A program made the translations under genes and the position numbers. Of a stretch of 5,493 nt of DNA, positions 1 to 5,493 are shown piece by piece. Each line of letters opens with the position of its first letter. Position 1 is the stretch's first letter. The notes under the pieces are model-generated. The model was not told the DNA's origin. It made no database searches and worked only from the letters and a program-made list of their open reading frames with translations. Source of the stretch: Comamonadaceae bacterium (GTDB taxonomy: Bacteria > Pseudomonadota > Gammaproteobacteria > Burkholderiales > Burkholderiaceae_C); assembly GCA_947460065.1 (NCBI GenBank), contig CANHGF010000193.1:1-5493 (forward strand). Reading direction: 5' to 3'.

Positions 1-21
1 ATTGAGTTCAGACGGGTTCAT
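1..21 (-). other. Possible 5' end of a further minus-strand gene, cut by the window edge
   Basis: A minus-strand ATG at 21-19 opens a frame reading MNPSELN before the left edge. It lies 43 nt beyond the stop codon of the PpiC-type gene and in the same direction, so it could be the next gene of the run. There is no clear Shine-Dalgarno sequence upstream, and seven codons are too few to recognise a family. It may be a chance ATG. Confidence 0.2.
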
Positions 22-43
22 GGGCTGCAGGGTCCGACACACT

Positions 44-60
44 AGCACCAGTCAGGTGCT
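44..60 (-). terminator. Small hairpin just after the PpiC-type gene, possible weak terminator
   Basis: The arms AGCACC (44-49) and GGTGCT (55-60) are perfect complements around a 5-nt loop, and the hairpin begins 4 nt after the TAA stop at 67-65. On the minus transcript no run of U follows it, so it is not a canonical intrinsic terminator. It could be a 3'-end stabilising hairpin or a chance stem. Confidence 0.25.
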
Positions 61-64
61 GGCC

Positions 65-850
65 TTACTCGATCTTGGCCTTGGCACGCAGCTCTTCCTG
101 GTACTTGCCCAGTTTCTGCTGAACCATCTGCTGCTGCAGTTGCGGCTTGACCTGATCGAAAGGTGGCAGTTGGGGCGTACGCACATCGTCGAGGCGGATG
201 ATGTGCCAGCCAAATTGGGTCTTGACCGGCGCATCCACCGTTTGGCCTTTGTTCAGCTTGGTCAGGGCCTGGCTGAACTCGGGCACATAGCCCTCCGGGT
301 TGGCCCAGTCGAGGTCACCGCCGTTGGCCCCAGACCCCGGATCCTTGGACTGCTTTTTGGCGATGTCCTCGAACTTGCCGCCTTTTTTCAGGCTGGCCAG
401 GATGGCTTTGGCTTGGTCCTCTTTTTCGACCAGGATGTGACGGGCCTTGTATTCCTTGCCGCTGTTGGCCGCCACGAACTTGTCGTACTCGGCCTTCATT
501 TCTGCATCGGTGACCGGGTTTTTCTTCTGGAAGTCGCTGAACAACTCGCGGATCAGAATGCTCTGGCGGGCCAGTTCCATCTGATTGCGAAAGTCATCGG
601 TCTGTGCCAAGCCTTGCTTGTCGGCCTCTTGCATGAAGATTTCACGGGCGATCACCTCGTCGCGCAACTGGCCCTGCATTTCAGGCGTGACGGGGCGGCC
701 GGCTCGCTCGATCTGTGTGGCCAGCGCGTCCAGGCGCGTCTTTGGCACGGCTTTGCCGTTGACGATGGCCACGTTTTGAGCGAAGGCGCCAGTGCTGGCA
801 ATGGCCAGCAGGCTGGCCATTGCCAGCGACTTGAGGGGGGTAGAGGTCAT
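65..850 (-). CDS. Periplasmic PpiC-type (parvulin) peptidyl-prolyl cis-trans isomerase
   Basis: This 261-residue protein is a secreted parvulin that should isomerise Xaa-Pro bonds and assist folding of exported proteins in the periplasm. Residues 1-24 look like a Sec signal peptide: a short Lys-containing start, an Ala/Leu core and a GAFA-Q cleavage site. Residues about 26-130 form a helical SurA/PrsA-like N-terminal region (VNGKAVPKTRLD, then long amphipathic helices). Residues about 134-222 are the rotamase domain, with YKARHILVE, GGDLDW and the closing GWHIIRLDD. A Gln-rich, probably helical tail (about 230-261) follows. The architecture resembles the Bordetella Par27 group. The ATG at 850 was chosen over an in-frame TTG at 862 because it gives a standard signal peptide, although neither has a strong ribosome site. 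It is the last complete gene of the leftward run, 51 nt after bolA. Its signal-peptide codons hold a long perfect inverted repeat. The family call is firm; the clients are unknown. Confidence 0.93.
   Translation of the reverse strand: MTSTPLKSLAMASLLAIASTGAFAQNVAIVNGKAVPKTRLDALATQIERAGRPVTPEMQGQLRDEVIAREIFMQEADKQGLAQTDDFRNQMELARQSILIRELFSDFQKKNPVTDAEMKAEYDKFVAANSGKEYKARHILVEKEDQAKAILASLKKGGKFEDIAKKQSKDPGSGANGGDLDWANPEGYVPEFSQALTKLNKGQTVDAPVKTQFGWHIIRLDDVRTPQLPPFDQVKPQLQQQMVQQKLGKYQEELRAKAKIE
794..827. repeat. Perfect 16-bp inverted repeat (2-nt centre), also an in-frame 18-nt direct repeat
   Basis: The left arm GCTGGCAATGGCCAGC (794-809) and right arm GCTGGCCATTGCCAGC (812-827) are exact reverse complements separated by AG at 810-811. 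Each arm is itself nearly palindromic, so the arms also match as direct repeats with an 18-nt period (13 of 15 bases in the codons for LAMAS and LAIAS). It lies 24-57 nt into the PpiC-type gene, in the hydrophobic core of the signal peptide. In the mRNA it could form a stem of about 15 bp capped by CCUG. What it does, if anything, is unknown. Confidence 0.9.
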
Positions 851-901
851 GGGGATCCGCAATAGTCTGAGGGTTGATGGCAGGAAGGCCCGAGCGCAGG
901 C

Positions 902-1186
902 TCAGGCCTCCAGCGTTTCGATGGCCAGGGCGTGAAGGCCTCGAGCTATGAAATCTTGGGTCGCATCATACACAAGGCGATGGCGCGCCACCCGGCTCAA
1001 ACCAGTGAACCTTGGGCTGGCGATGCGCACCCGAAAATGGGTGCCATAGCCCTCCTGGCCGGCGCCAGCATGACCGGCATGGTCTGCGCTTTCATCGATC
1101 ACCTGCAGCTGCGTGGGCGCCAGCCGCTCTTGAAGTCTGGCTTCCAACTCGTCGGCGCGCGGCAGCCCTGGCGTCTGGGCGCTCAT
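902..1186 (-). CDS. BolA family protein
   Basis: This 94-residue protein matches the small BolA/IbaG fold. BolA proteins bind monothiol glutaredoxins and [2Fe-2S] clusters and are tied to iron-sulfur trafficking, stress response and cell shape; some have been reported to bind DNA. Visible family features are the VIDES-DH segment with His at 36 and 39, the central FRVRIASPRFTGLSRVARHR block containing the near-invariant RHR (His69), then LVYDA and the final HALAIETLEA with His85. The length is typical. The region between VIDES and the FRV strand (about 33-50) is Gly/His-rich. The start ATG overlaps the yciB stop as ATGA and is preceded by a good GAGGAG, so the two are probably translationally coupled. 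The subtype (BolA versus IbaG) cannot be settled here, so no symbol is given. Confidence 0.92.
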   Translation of the reverse strand: MSAQTPGLPRADELEARLQERLAPTQLQVIDESADHAGHAGAGQEGYGTHFRVRIASPRFTGLSRVARHRLVYDATQDFIARGLHALAIETLEA

Positions 1187-1842
1187 GGCTTGCGCTCCTC
1201 GCCGCCTGTCGCATCGCTGCCCGGCGCCAGGTCTTCCTGCATGTACTTGCTCAGAATCAGGCTTTGGGCCACGACAAACACCAGCATCAGGCCGATACCG
1301 CCAAACAGCTTGAAGTTAACCCAGACCCCGGTGGAAAACTGATAGGCGACCCAGAGGTTGAGCGCGCCCATAAAGGCAAAAAACCCCATCCAGGCCTGGT
1401 TGACCCGCAGCCACACTGGCTCGGGTAGTGTCATTTGCGCGCCCATCAGTGCACGGATTCCGTTCTTGCCCATCAGCTGCCCGATCATGAGGCCAGCGGA
1501 CATGGCCCAGTAGAGCAGGGTAGGCTTCCACTTGATGAAGGTTTCACTGTGAAAGTAGATGGTGGCGCCGCCGAGCACCACCACCAGCGCCAGACTGACC
1601 CAAAGCATGGTGTCGACCTTGCGGCCGCGCAGCAGCAGCCAGCCCACCTGCAGTAAGGTTGCAGCGATCACCACCACGGTGGCCAGGAGCACCGGTGCCT
1701 CGCTGGGGCCAACCACCGAGCCCTCGACCATGAAGCCTAGCCACTGGCTGGCGGTGTCTGAAGCCCAATCAGGCTTGCCCTCGGCGTACTTGAACATGCC
1801 GAAGAAAAGCAGGATGGGTAGGAAGTCGAACAGCAGTTTCAT
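1183..1842 (-). CDS. yciB: Inner-membrane septation protein A (YciB/IspZ family)
   Basis: A 219-residue polytopic inner-membrane protein of the YciB/IspZ family, which is linked to septation and envelope integrity; its molecular activity is not established. The N-terminus MKLLFDFLPILLFFGMFKYA is the family signature. Hydrophobic segments lie near residues 4-20, 50-70, 78-96, 107-124, 148-167 and 177-198. Other signatures are RKV-x-TM near 74-79, FHSETFIKWKPTLLY (97-111), LPEPVW-x-x-x-NQAW (139-151) and the late WVNFKLFG (174-181). It is about 40 residues longer than the E. coli protein (about 179). The extra length is an insertion of about 27 residues between the first and second membrane segments (about 21-48) and a polar C-terminal tail. 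No clear Shine-Dalgarno precedes the ATG, and a 5-codon frame (1856-1839) ends on it as ATGA. It sits 53 nt after msrB and overlaps bolA by 4 nt. Confidence 0.93.
   Translation of the reverse strand: MKLLFDFLPILLFFGMFKYAEGKPDWASDTASQWLGFMVEGSVVGPSEAPVLLATVVVIAATLLQVGWLLLRGRKVDTMLWVSLALVVVLGGATIYFHSETFIKWKPTLLYWAMSAGLMIGQLMGKNGIRALMGAQMTLPEPVWLRVNQAWMGFFAFMGALNLWVAYQFSTGVWVNFKLFGGIGLMLVFVVAQSLILSKYMQEDLAPGSDATGGEERKP
1195..1200 (-). promoter_or_regulatory. Shine-Dalgarno site of bolA inside the end of yciB
   Basis: On the minus strand GAGGAG lies 8 nt before the bolA ATG at 1186, within the last codons of yciB. It is the clearest ribosome site in the leftward run. It supports the ATG at 1186 as the bolA start and reinitiation or coupling with yciB. 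Confidence 0.7.
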
Positions 1843-1895
1843 GGGTAGGGCTTCATGGGCCGGTGAGGGCCGCCAGTCAATTCAGGGCCGTGGAC

Positions 1896-2318
1896 TCAGT
1901 CCGATTTCGCAGGCTTGAACTGCAGCGAGGCTGAGTTCATGCAGTAACGCAGGCCGGTGGGCCGGGGGCCGTCGGGAAACACATGGCCCAGGTGGGCACC
2001 GCAGTCGGGGCAGTGGACTTCGGTGCGCACCCCCAACCAGGCGGAACGGTCTTCCTGGGTCTCGACCGCGTCCTGGCCGAGCGGCTGGAAGAAGCTCGGC
2101 CAGCCCGAGCCGGACTCGTATTTGGTGGCAGAGTCAAACAACGGTTTATCGCAGCAGATGCAAAGATAGGTGCCCGGGTCCTTGTTGCCTTCGTACTTGC
2201 CCGTGAAAGCGCGCTCCGTGCCTTCCTTGCGGGTGACTTGGTAGGCCAGTGGCTCTGCACCCTTTTCGGCGAGCAGGGCTTTCCATTCGGATTCGGTTTT
2301 TTGAATTTTTGGAGGCAT
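1896..2318 (-). CDS. msrB: Peptide-methionine (R)-S-oxide reductase MsrB
   Basis: This 140-residue stand-alone MsrB reduces the R epimer of methionine sulfoxide in proteins, repairing oxidative damage; no signal peptide is seen, so it is cytoplasmic. The structural zinc site is two CxxC pairs, Cys53/Cys56 and Cys103/Cys106. The catalytic cysteine is Cys126 in [13 protein letters not shown]. Other signatures are the GTYLC strand, SGSGWPSF (69-76), [18 protein letters not shown] (97-114) and [11 protein letters not shown] (115-125). Many MsrBs carry a resolving Cys just before GWPSF; here that position is Ser71, so the enzyme must be recycled by another cysteine or directly by a thiol reductant. 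Cys55, between the first zinc pair, is an extra cysteine. The ATG is only 2 nt after the selO stop and has no purine-rich ribosome site, which suggests translation coupled to selO. Confidence 0.96.
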   Translation of the reverse strand: MPPKIQKTESEWKALLAEKGAEPLAYQVTRKEGTERAFTGKYEGNKDPGTYLCICCDKPLFDSATKYESGSGWPSFFQPLGQDAVETQEDRSAWLGVRTEVHCPDCGAHLGHVFPDGPRPTGLRYCMNSASLQFKPAKSD

Positions 2319-2320
2319 GG

Positions 2321-3802
2321 TCAGGAGCTACAGCTGATTTCAATGGAGGCGGCCCAGTCGGGCGGAAAGTCGGCCAGCGCCTCCTGCCCCGGATGGTCCT
2401 CATACGGTGATTGGAGCACGGACCGCAGCTGGTGCAGCGGCGCAAAGTCACCTTGCTTGGCCGCTCGAATGACCTGCTCGCCCAGGTGATTGCGCAGCAC
2501 ATAGCGCGGGTTGCACAGGCGCATCCGCAGTCTTTGCTGCTGGGCATCCAGGCTTTGGCAGCGCTGGCGGTAGCTCTGGGCCCAGGCGTCGAAAGCTGGG
2601 CGGTCGATGAAGAGGTCGCGCAACGGCTCGGGCTCTTGGGCGAAGTCGCACAGGCGGCGCCAGAACAGGGTGTGATCCACCCGGCCCTGGGCCAGCAGAG
2701 GCATGAGGGCGTCGACCAATGCTTCGTCGCCCTGCTGCGGCGCGTCGATCAAACCCAATTTCGCGCGGTATTGGGCAAGCATGGCCGCCTCAAAGACGGT
2801 TTTGTAGGTCTCCAGAGCAGCCAGCGCCAGTTCCTTGTCGCCGATCAAGGGCATCAGGGCCTGGCCCAGGCAGAACAGATTCCAGTGGGCTACGGCCGGC
2901 TGTCTGCCGTAGGCGTAGCGCCCGCCGGAGTCAGAGTGGTTGCAAATGTGCTCGGGGTCAAAGCCATCGAGAAACTGAAACGGGCCGTAGTCCAGGGTCA
3001 GGCCCAGGATGCTCATGTTGTCGGTGTTCATCACCCCATGGCAAAAGCCCACCGCCTGCCACTGCGCCAACAGCCTGGCGGTTCGCTGCGCCACCGCCTC
3101 AAGCAGGGCTGCATAAGGCTGGGACGCCTGGAGGCAGTCTGGGTAGAAACGCTCGATCACGTGGTCGGCTAAGCGCCTGAGCAGCTCATGCTGGCCGGAA
3201 TGGCAGAAATGCTCAAAGTGCCCAAAGCGCAGGAAGCTGGGGGCGGTACGGGCGACCACCGCCGCGGTTTCTACTTCCTCGCGCAGCACCGGGCTGGGTG
3301 AGCCAGTCAGGCTCAGTGCCCGGGTGGTCGGTATGCCCAGGCCGTGCATGGCCTCGCTGCACAGGTATTCGCGGATGGACGAGCGCAGCACCGCACGGCC
3401 GTCGCCCATGCGGGAATAGGGCGTGCGGCCGGCCCCCTTGAGCTGGATTTCCACTGGCCCTTGGGGCGTCGGCAACTGTCCCAGCAGCAGGGCGCGGCCG
3501 TCGCCGAGTTGACCGGCCCAGTGGCCAAATTGGTGGCCGCTGTAGACGCTGGCCAGCGGGTCGGTGCCGGGCAGTACCGCGCAGCCTGTCAGGCCGAGCA
3601 GGGCCTCTGGCGACTCCATCCACTGTTTATGCAGGCCCAGTTCGCGGGCTAGGTCAGCATTGCGGTCTATCCAGTAGGGCGCTTGCAGCGCCTGCGGCGT
3701 GACCCGGCTGAAAAATGCCTCGCCGAGCTCGATCAGGGCCGGCGCCCAGGCGGGGGGCGGCGTGCTCAGGGCGGTGGACTCAACAGCGGGAAGGGCACTC
3801 AT
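2321..3802 (-). CDS. selO: Protein adenylyltransferase SelO (YdiU/UPF0061 family)
   Basis: SelO is a pseudokinase-fold enzyme that transfers AMP from ATP to Ser, Thr or Tyr of target proteins and is linked to oxidative-stress response. This copy is 493 residues, close to the usual 480-490. Counting from the ATG at 3802, signatures are [18 protein letters not shown] (87-104), [28 protein letters not shown] (120-147; Lys122 is the likely ATP-binding lysine), HGVMNTDNM (255-263; Asp261 the likely catalytic Asp) and [13 protein letters not shown] (271-283; Asp271 a likely metal ligand). The spacing of Lys122, Asp261 and Asp271 matches Lys113, Asp252 and Asp262 of the Pseudomonas enzyme as I recall them. 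It ends ISCSS: Cys491 stands where vertebrate SelO has selenocysteine. An in-frame ATG at 3859 would add 19 Arg/Ala-rich residues outside the family core, so the downstream ATG is preferred; neither has a clear ribosome site. It is first in the run and nearly abuts msrB. Confidence 0.95.
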   Translation of the reverse strand: MSALPAVESTALSTPPPAWAPALIELGEAFFSRVTPQALQAPYWIDRNADLARELGLHKQWMESPEALLGLTGCAVLPGTDPLASVYSGHQFGHWAGQLGDGRALLLGQLPTPQGPVEIQLKGAGRTPYSRMGDGRAVLRSSIREYLCSEAMHGLGIPTTRALSLTGSPSPVLREEVETAAVVARTAPSFLRFGHFEHFCHSGQHELLRRLADHVIERFYPDCLQASQPYAALLEAVAQRTARLLAQWQAVGFCHGVMNTDNMSILGLTLDYGPFQFLDGFDPEHICNHSDSGGRYAYGRQPAVAHWNLFCLGQALMPLIGDKELALAALETYKTVFEAAMLAQYRAKLGLIDAPQQGDEALVDALMPLLAQGRVDHTLFWRRLCDFAQEPEPLRDLFIDRPAFDAWAQSYRQRCQSLDAQQQRLRMRLCNPRYVLRNHLGEQVIRAAKQGDFAPLHQLRSVLQSPYEDHPGQEALADFPPDWAASIEISCSS

Positions 3803-3821
3803 GGGAGCGATTGTCGCGCAG

Positions 3822-3850
3822 GCCCGGCGCTTGGGTCGCCGCGCCCGGGC
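3822..3850. repeat. GC-rich imperfect inverted repeat upstream of selO
   Basis: GCCCGGCGC (3822-3830) can pair with GCGCCCGGGC (3841-3850) as nine G-C pairs with one bulged base around a 10-nt loop. If selO starts at 3802 the stem lies in its 5' leader, about 20 nt before the start codon, where it could influence translation. If translation starts at 3859 it is coding. GC-rich DNA makes such stems fairly common. Confidence 0.5.
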
Positions 3851-3921
3851 AATCCCCATGGCACGGTTGCGGCCGCTTGGTGCATGATCCGGCCTTGCCG
3901 TTTTGATCAGTCTTCTTCTTT

Positions 3922-3928
3922 GAGGTGG
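3922..3928 (+). promoter_or_regulatory. Shine-Dalgarno site of the acyl-CoA ligase gene
   Basis: GAGGTGG at 3922-3928 lies 3-9 nt before the ATG at 3932 and is a good ribosome site. It favours this ATG over the second in-frame ATG at 3944, four codons downstream. Confidence 0.65.
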
Positions 3929-3931
3929 CCC

Positions 3932-5493
3932 ATGTTAGGTTTGATGCAGAACCAGCCCTTGCTGATTTCTTCGCTCATCGTCCACGCTGAGCGCCATCAT
4001 GGCGATGCAGAAATTGTTTCGCGCCGGGTTGAGGGCGACATCCACCGCTACACCTACAAGGACGCCGCGGCGCGCTCGCGGCAAGTGGCGCGGGCGCTCG
4101 ATGCGCTCGAGCTGGGTTTTGGCGATCGGGTGGCCACGCTGGCCTGGAACGGCCATCGCCACTTTGAGTTGTATTTCGGCGTCAGTGGCTCGGGCCGGGT
4201 GCTGCACACCATCAACCCTCGCTTGCATCCCGACCAGATCGCCTGGATTGCCAACCATGCTGAGGACCAGGTGCTGTGCTTTGACCTGAGCTTCCTGCCC
4301 ATCGTGCAAGCCATCGCTGCCAAGTGCCAGACGGTGCGCCATTACATCGCCCTGTGTGGCGATACACACCTGCCCAAGGACAGCGGCATCCCTCATTTGC
4401 AGAGTTTTGAAACCTGGATCGGTGGGCAAAGCACCGAGTACCACTGGCCCCGCTTTGACGAAAACACCGCATCGAGCATGTGCTACACCAGCGGCACCAC
4501 GGGTAACCCCAAGGCCGCGCTCTACAGCCACCGCTCCACCTTGCTGCATGCTTTTGGCGCTGCTTTGCCCGACGCCATGGGCCTGTCGGCCCGCGATTCG
4601 GTGCTGCCGGTGGTGCCCATGTTCCATGTCAACGCCTGGGGCATTCCTTATTCGGCCGCGCTCACTGGGGCCAAGCTGGTGTTCCCAGGGCCGGGCCTCG
4701 ACGGCAAGTCGGTCTATGAGTTGCTCGAAGCCGAGCAGGTGACCTATGCCGCCGGCGTGCCCACGGTCTGGCAAATGCTGCTCGGTCATATGCGGCCGGG
4801 TGGCCTGAAGTTTTCCTCGCTCAAGCGCACCGTCATCGGCGGCTCGGCCTGTCCGCCGGCCATGATCAGCGCCTTCCGCGACGACTACGGCGTCGAGGTG
4901 CTGCACGCCTGGGGCATGACCGAAATGAGCCCGCTGGGCACGGTCTGTACCCTTAAGAACAAGCACCTGAGCCTGCCCGAGTCCGAGCAGATGAAGATAC
5001 GCCTGAAACAGGGGCGGGCGGTTTTCGGGGTCGACATGAAGATCGTCGACGATGAAGGCCAGGAACTGCCCTGGGATGGCCAGACCTTCGGTAACCTGCT
5101 GGTGCGCGGGCCCTGGGTGATCGGCGAATACTTCAAAGGCGAGGGCGGCGACCCGCTGCAAAGCGGCTGGTTCCCGACCGGCGATGTGGCCATGATTGAC
5201 GCCGATGGCTATATGCAGATCACCGATCGCAGCAAGGACGTGATCAAGTCCGGCGGCGAATGGATCAGCTCCATCGATATTGAGAACCTGGCGGTGGCCC
5301 ATCCCGATGTGGCCATGGCCGCCTGTATCGGCATGCCCCATCCCAAGTGGGACGAGAGGCCGATTGTGCTGATCGTCAAGAAGCCCGGGGCCGAGCTCAC
5401 CCGCGAGCAATTGCTGGCTTTCTATGATGGAAAGATCGCCAAGTGGCAGATCCCGGACGATGTGGTCTTCGTCGACGCCATCGCCTTGGGGGC
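3932..5493 (+). CDS. AMP-forming fatty acyl-CoA synthetase (DmdB-like), 3' end cut off
   Basis: The frame runs from ATG 3932 through 520 full codons to the window edge with no stop. It is an ANL-superfamily acyl-CoA ligase: a carboxylic acid and ATP give an acyl-adenylate, then CoA displaces AMP. Visible motifs are the phosphate loop [11 protein letters not shown] (185-195), PMFHVNAWG (229-237) at the acyl pocket, [12 protein letters not shown], the adenine motif [10 protein letters not shown] (325-334), GWFPTGD (412-418; Asp418 binds the ribose) and the hinge and CoA-side segment [16 protein letters not shown] (432-447). The FHVNAWG type is common in medium/long-chain fatty acyl-CoA ligases and methylmercaptopropionyl-CoA ligases (DmdB), so the substrate is uncertain. 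The family is about 540-550 residues, so roughly 25 are missing, including the C-terminal catalytic lysine (usual TGK motif), because of the window edge. It is transcribed away from selO, and no other lipid gene is in view. Confidence 0.95.
   Translation, partial: MLGLMQNQPLLISSLIVHAERHHGDAEIVSRRVEGDIHRYTYKDAAARSRQVARALDALELGFGDRVATLAWNGHRHFELYFGVSGSGRVLHTINPRLHPDQIAWIANHAEDQVLCFDLSFLPIVQAIAAKCQTVRHYIALCGDTHLPKDSGIPHLQSFETWIGGQSTEYHWPRFDENTASSMCYTSGTTGNPKAALYSHRSTLLHAFGAALPDAMGLSARDSVLPVVPMFHVNAWGIPYSAALTGAKLVFPGPGLDGKSVYELLEAEQVTYAAGVPTVWQMLLGHMRPGGLKFSSLKRTVIGGSACPPAMISAFRDDYGVEVLHAWGMTEMSPLGTVCTLKNKHLSLPESEQMKIRLKQGRAVFGVDMKIVDDEGQELPWDGQTFGNLLVRGPWVIGEYFKGEGGDPLQSGWFPTGDVAMIDADGYMQITDRSKDVIKSGGEWISSIDIENLAVAHPDVAMAACIGMPHPKWDERPIVLIVKKPGAELTREQLLAFYDGKIAKWQIPDDVVFVDAIALG

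Larger units (their letters stand above)
3803..3931. promoter_or_regulatory. Divergent intergenic region between selO and the acyl-CoA ligase gene
   Basis: These 129 nt separate the two divergent starts and must carry the promoters of both, unless transcription enters from elsewhere. No convincing sigma-70 -35/-10 pair could be read on either strand. The stretch nearest the ligase gene is less GC-rich (TTTTGATCAG then TCTTCTTCTT, 3901-3920). The selO-proximal part is GC-rich and contains a hairpin. The region is an inference from gene orientation. Confidence 0.5.

Noticed and set aside
851..862. Alternative TTG start for the PpiC-type gene
   Set aside because: It adds only MRIP ahead of a standard signal peptide, with no Shine-Dalgarno sequence. 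The ATG at 850 is simpler.
2..865. A 287-codon plus-strand frame covering the PpiC-type gene
   Set aside because: It is the antisense shadow of a gene with a clear signal peptide and rotamase motifs. The translation shows no family features.
2321..2332. Possible selenocysteine use at the TGA ending selO
   Set aside because: The family's Sec position is already filled by Cys491, two residues before the stop. The TGA follows the normal CSS ending, and msrB begins 2 nt later.
2411..3172. A 253-codon plus-strand frame inside selO
   Set aside because: It is antisense to highly conserved SelO motifs and has no independent evidence of coding.
3395..3505. Repeated CGGCCGTCGCC blocks in selO
   Set aside because: They encode the two conserved GDGRA motifs of SelO, so the similarity reflects protein sequence rather than a DNA repeat element.
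3803..3859. Extended selO N-terminus starting at ATG 3859
   Set aside because: The added 19 residues are Arg/Ala-rich, unlike the family start, and there is no ribosome site. The ATG at 3802 gives a normal family length.
3935..5410. A 491-codon open frame on the minus strand, opposite the acyl-CoA ligase gene
   Set aside because: The plus strand holds an unmistakable ligase with all core motifs over the same bases. The antisense frame stays open because of GC-rich codon use, has no recognisable domain, and its His/Gly/Gln-rich composition is typical of a shadow.
1..5493. Search for a mobile element, CRISPR array, toxin-antitoxin pair, tRNA or riboswitch
   Set aside because: Reading both strands showed no transposase or integrase, regular spaced repeats, cloverleaf or recognisable aptamer. 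Every gap between genes is short and accounted for.

Overview
The window is about 5.5 kb of GC-rich, densely coding DNA from the chromosome of a proteobacterium. The protein sequences and gene order (acyl-CoA ligase diverging from selO-msrB-yciB-bolA-ppiC) look most like a betaproteobacterium of the Burkholderiales, probably Comamonadaceae. That placement is an inference from recognised families and was not checked by a database search. No mobile element, rRNA, tRNA or CRISPR array is visible, and no gap between genes exceeds about 130 bases.

Layout: five genes read leftward on the minus strand. In transcription order they are selO (protein adenylyltransferase), msrB (methionine-(R)-sulfoxide reductase), yciB (inner-membrane septation protein A), bolA-family and a periplasmic PpiC-type prolyl isomerase. 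The spacings are 2 nt, 53 nt, a 4-nt ATGA overlap and 51 nt, which suggests one operon. On the plus strand a divergent AMP-forming acyl-CoA ligase starts at 3932 and runs off the right edge, lacking only its extreme C-terminus. The 129 nt between the two divergent starts must hold promoters for both directions, but no convincing -35/-10 pair could be read there. At the far left a possible start codon of a further minus-strand gene is cut by the edge.

How the genes may fit together: SelO (AMPylation linked to redox stress), MsrB (repair of oxidised methionine) and a BolA-family protein (iron-sulfur and glutaredoxin partner family) give a redox-stress flavour. YciB and the secreted parvulin act in the envelope. 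This is a housekeeping set of known families rather than a new defence or metabolic system.

The one unexplained structure that stands out is a perfect 16-bp inverted repeat with a 2-nt centre at 794-827, inside the signal-peptide codons of the PpiC gene. It is also an in-frame 18-nt direct repeat. Smaller points are an extended periplasm-side insertion in YciB, an MsrB lacking the usual resolving cysteine, and Cys-type versions of two families (SelO, MsrB) that are selenoproteins in vertebrates.
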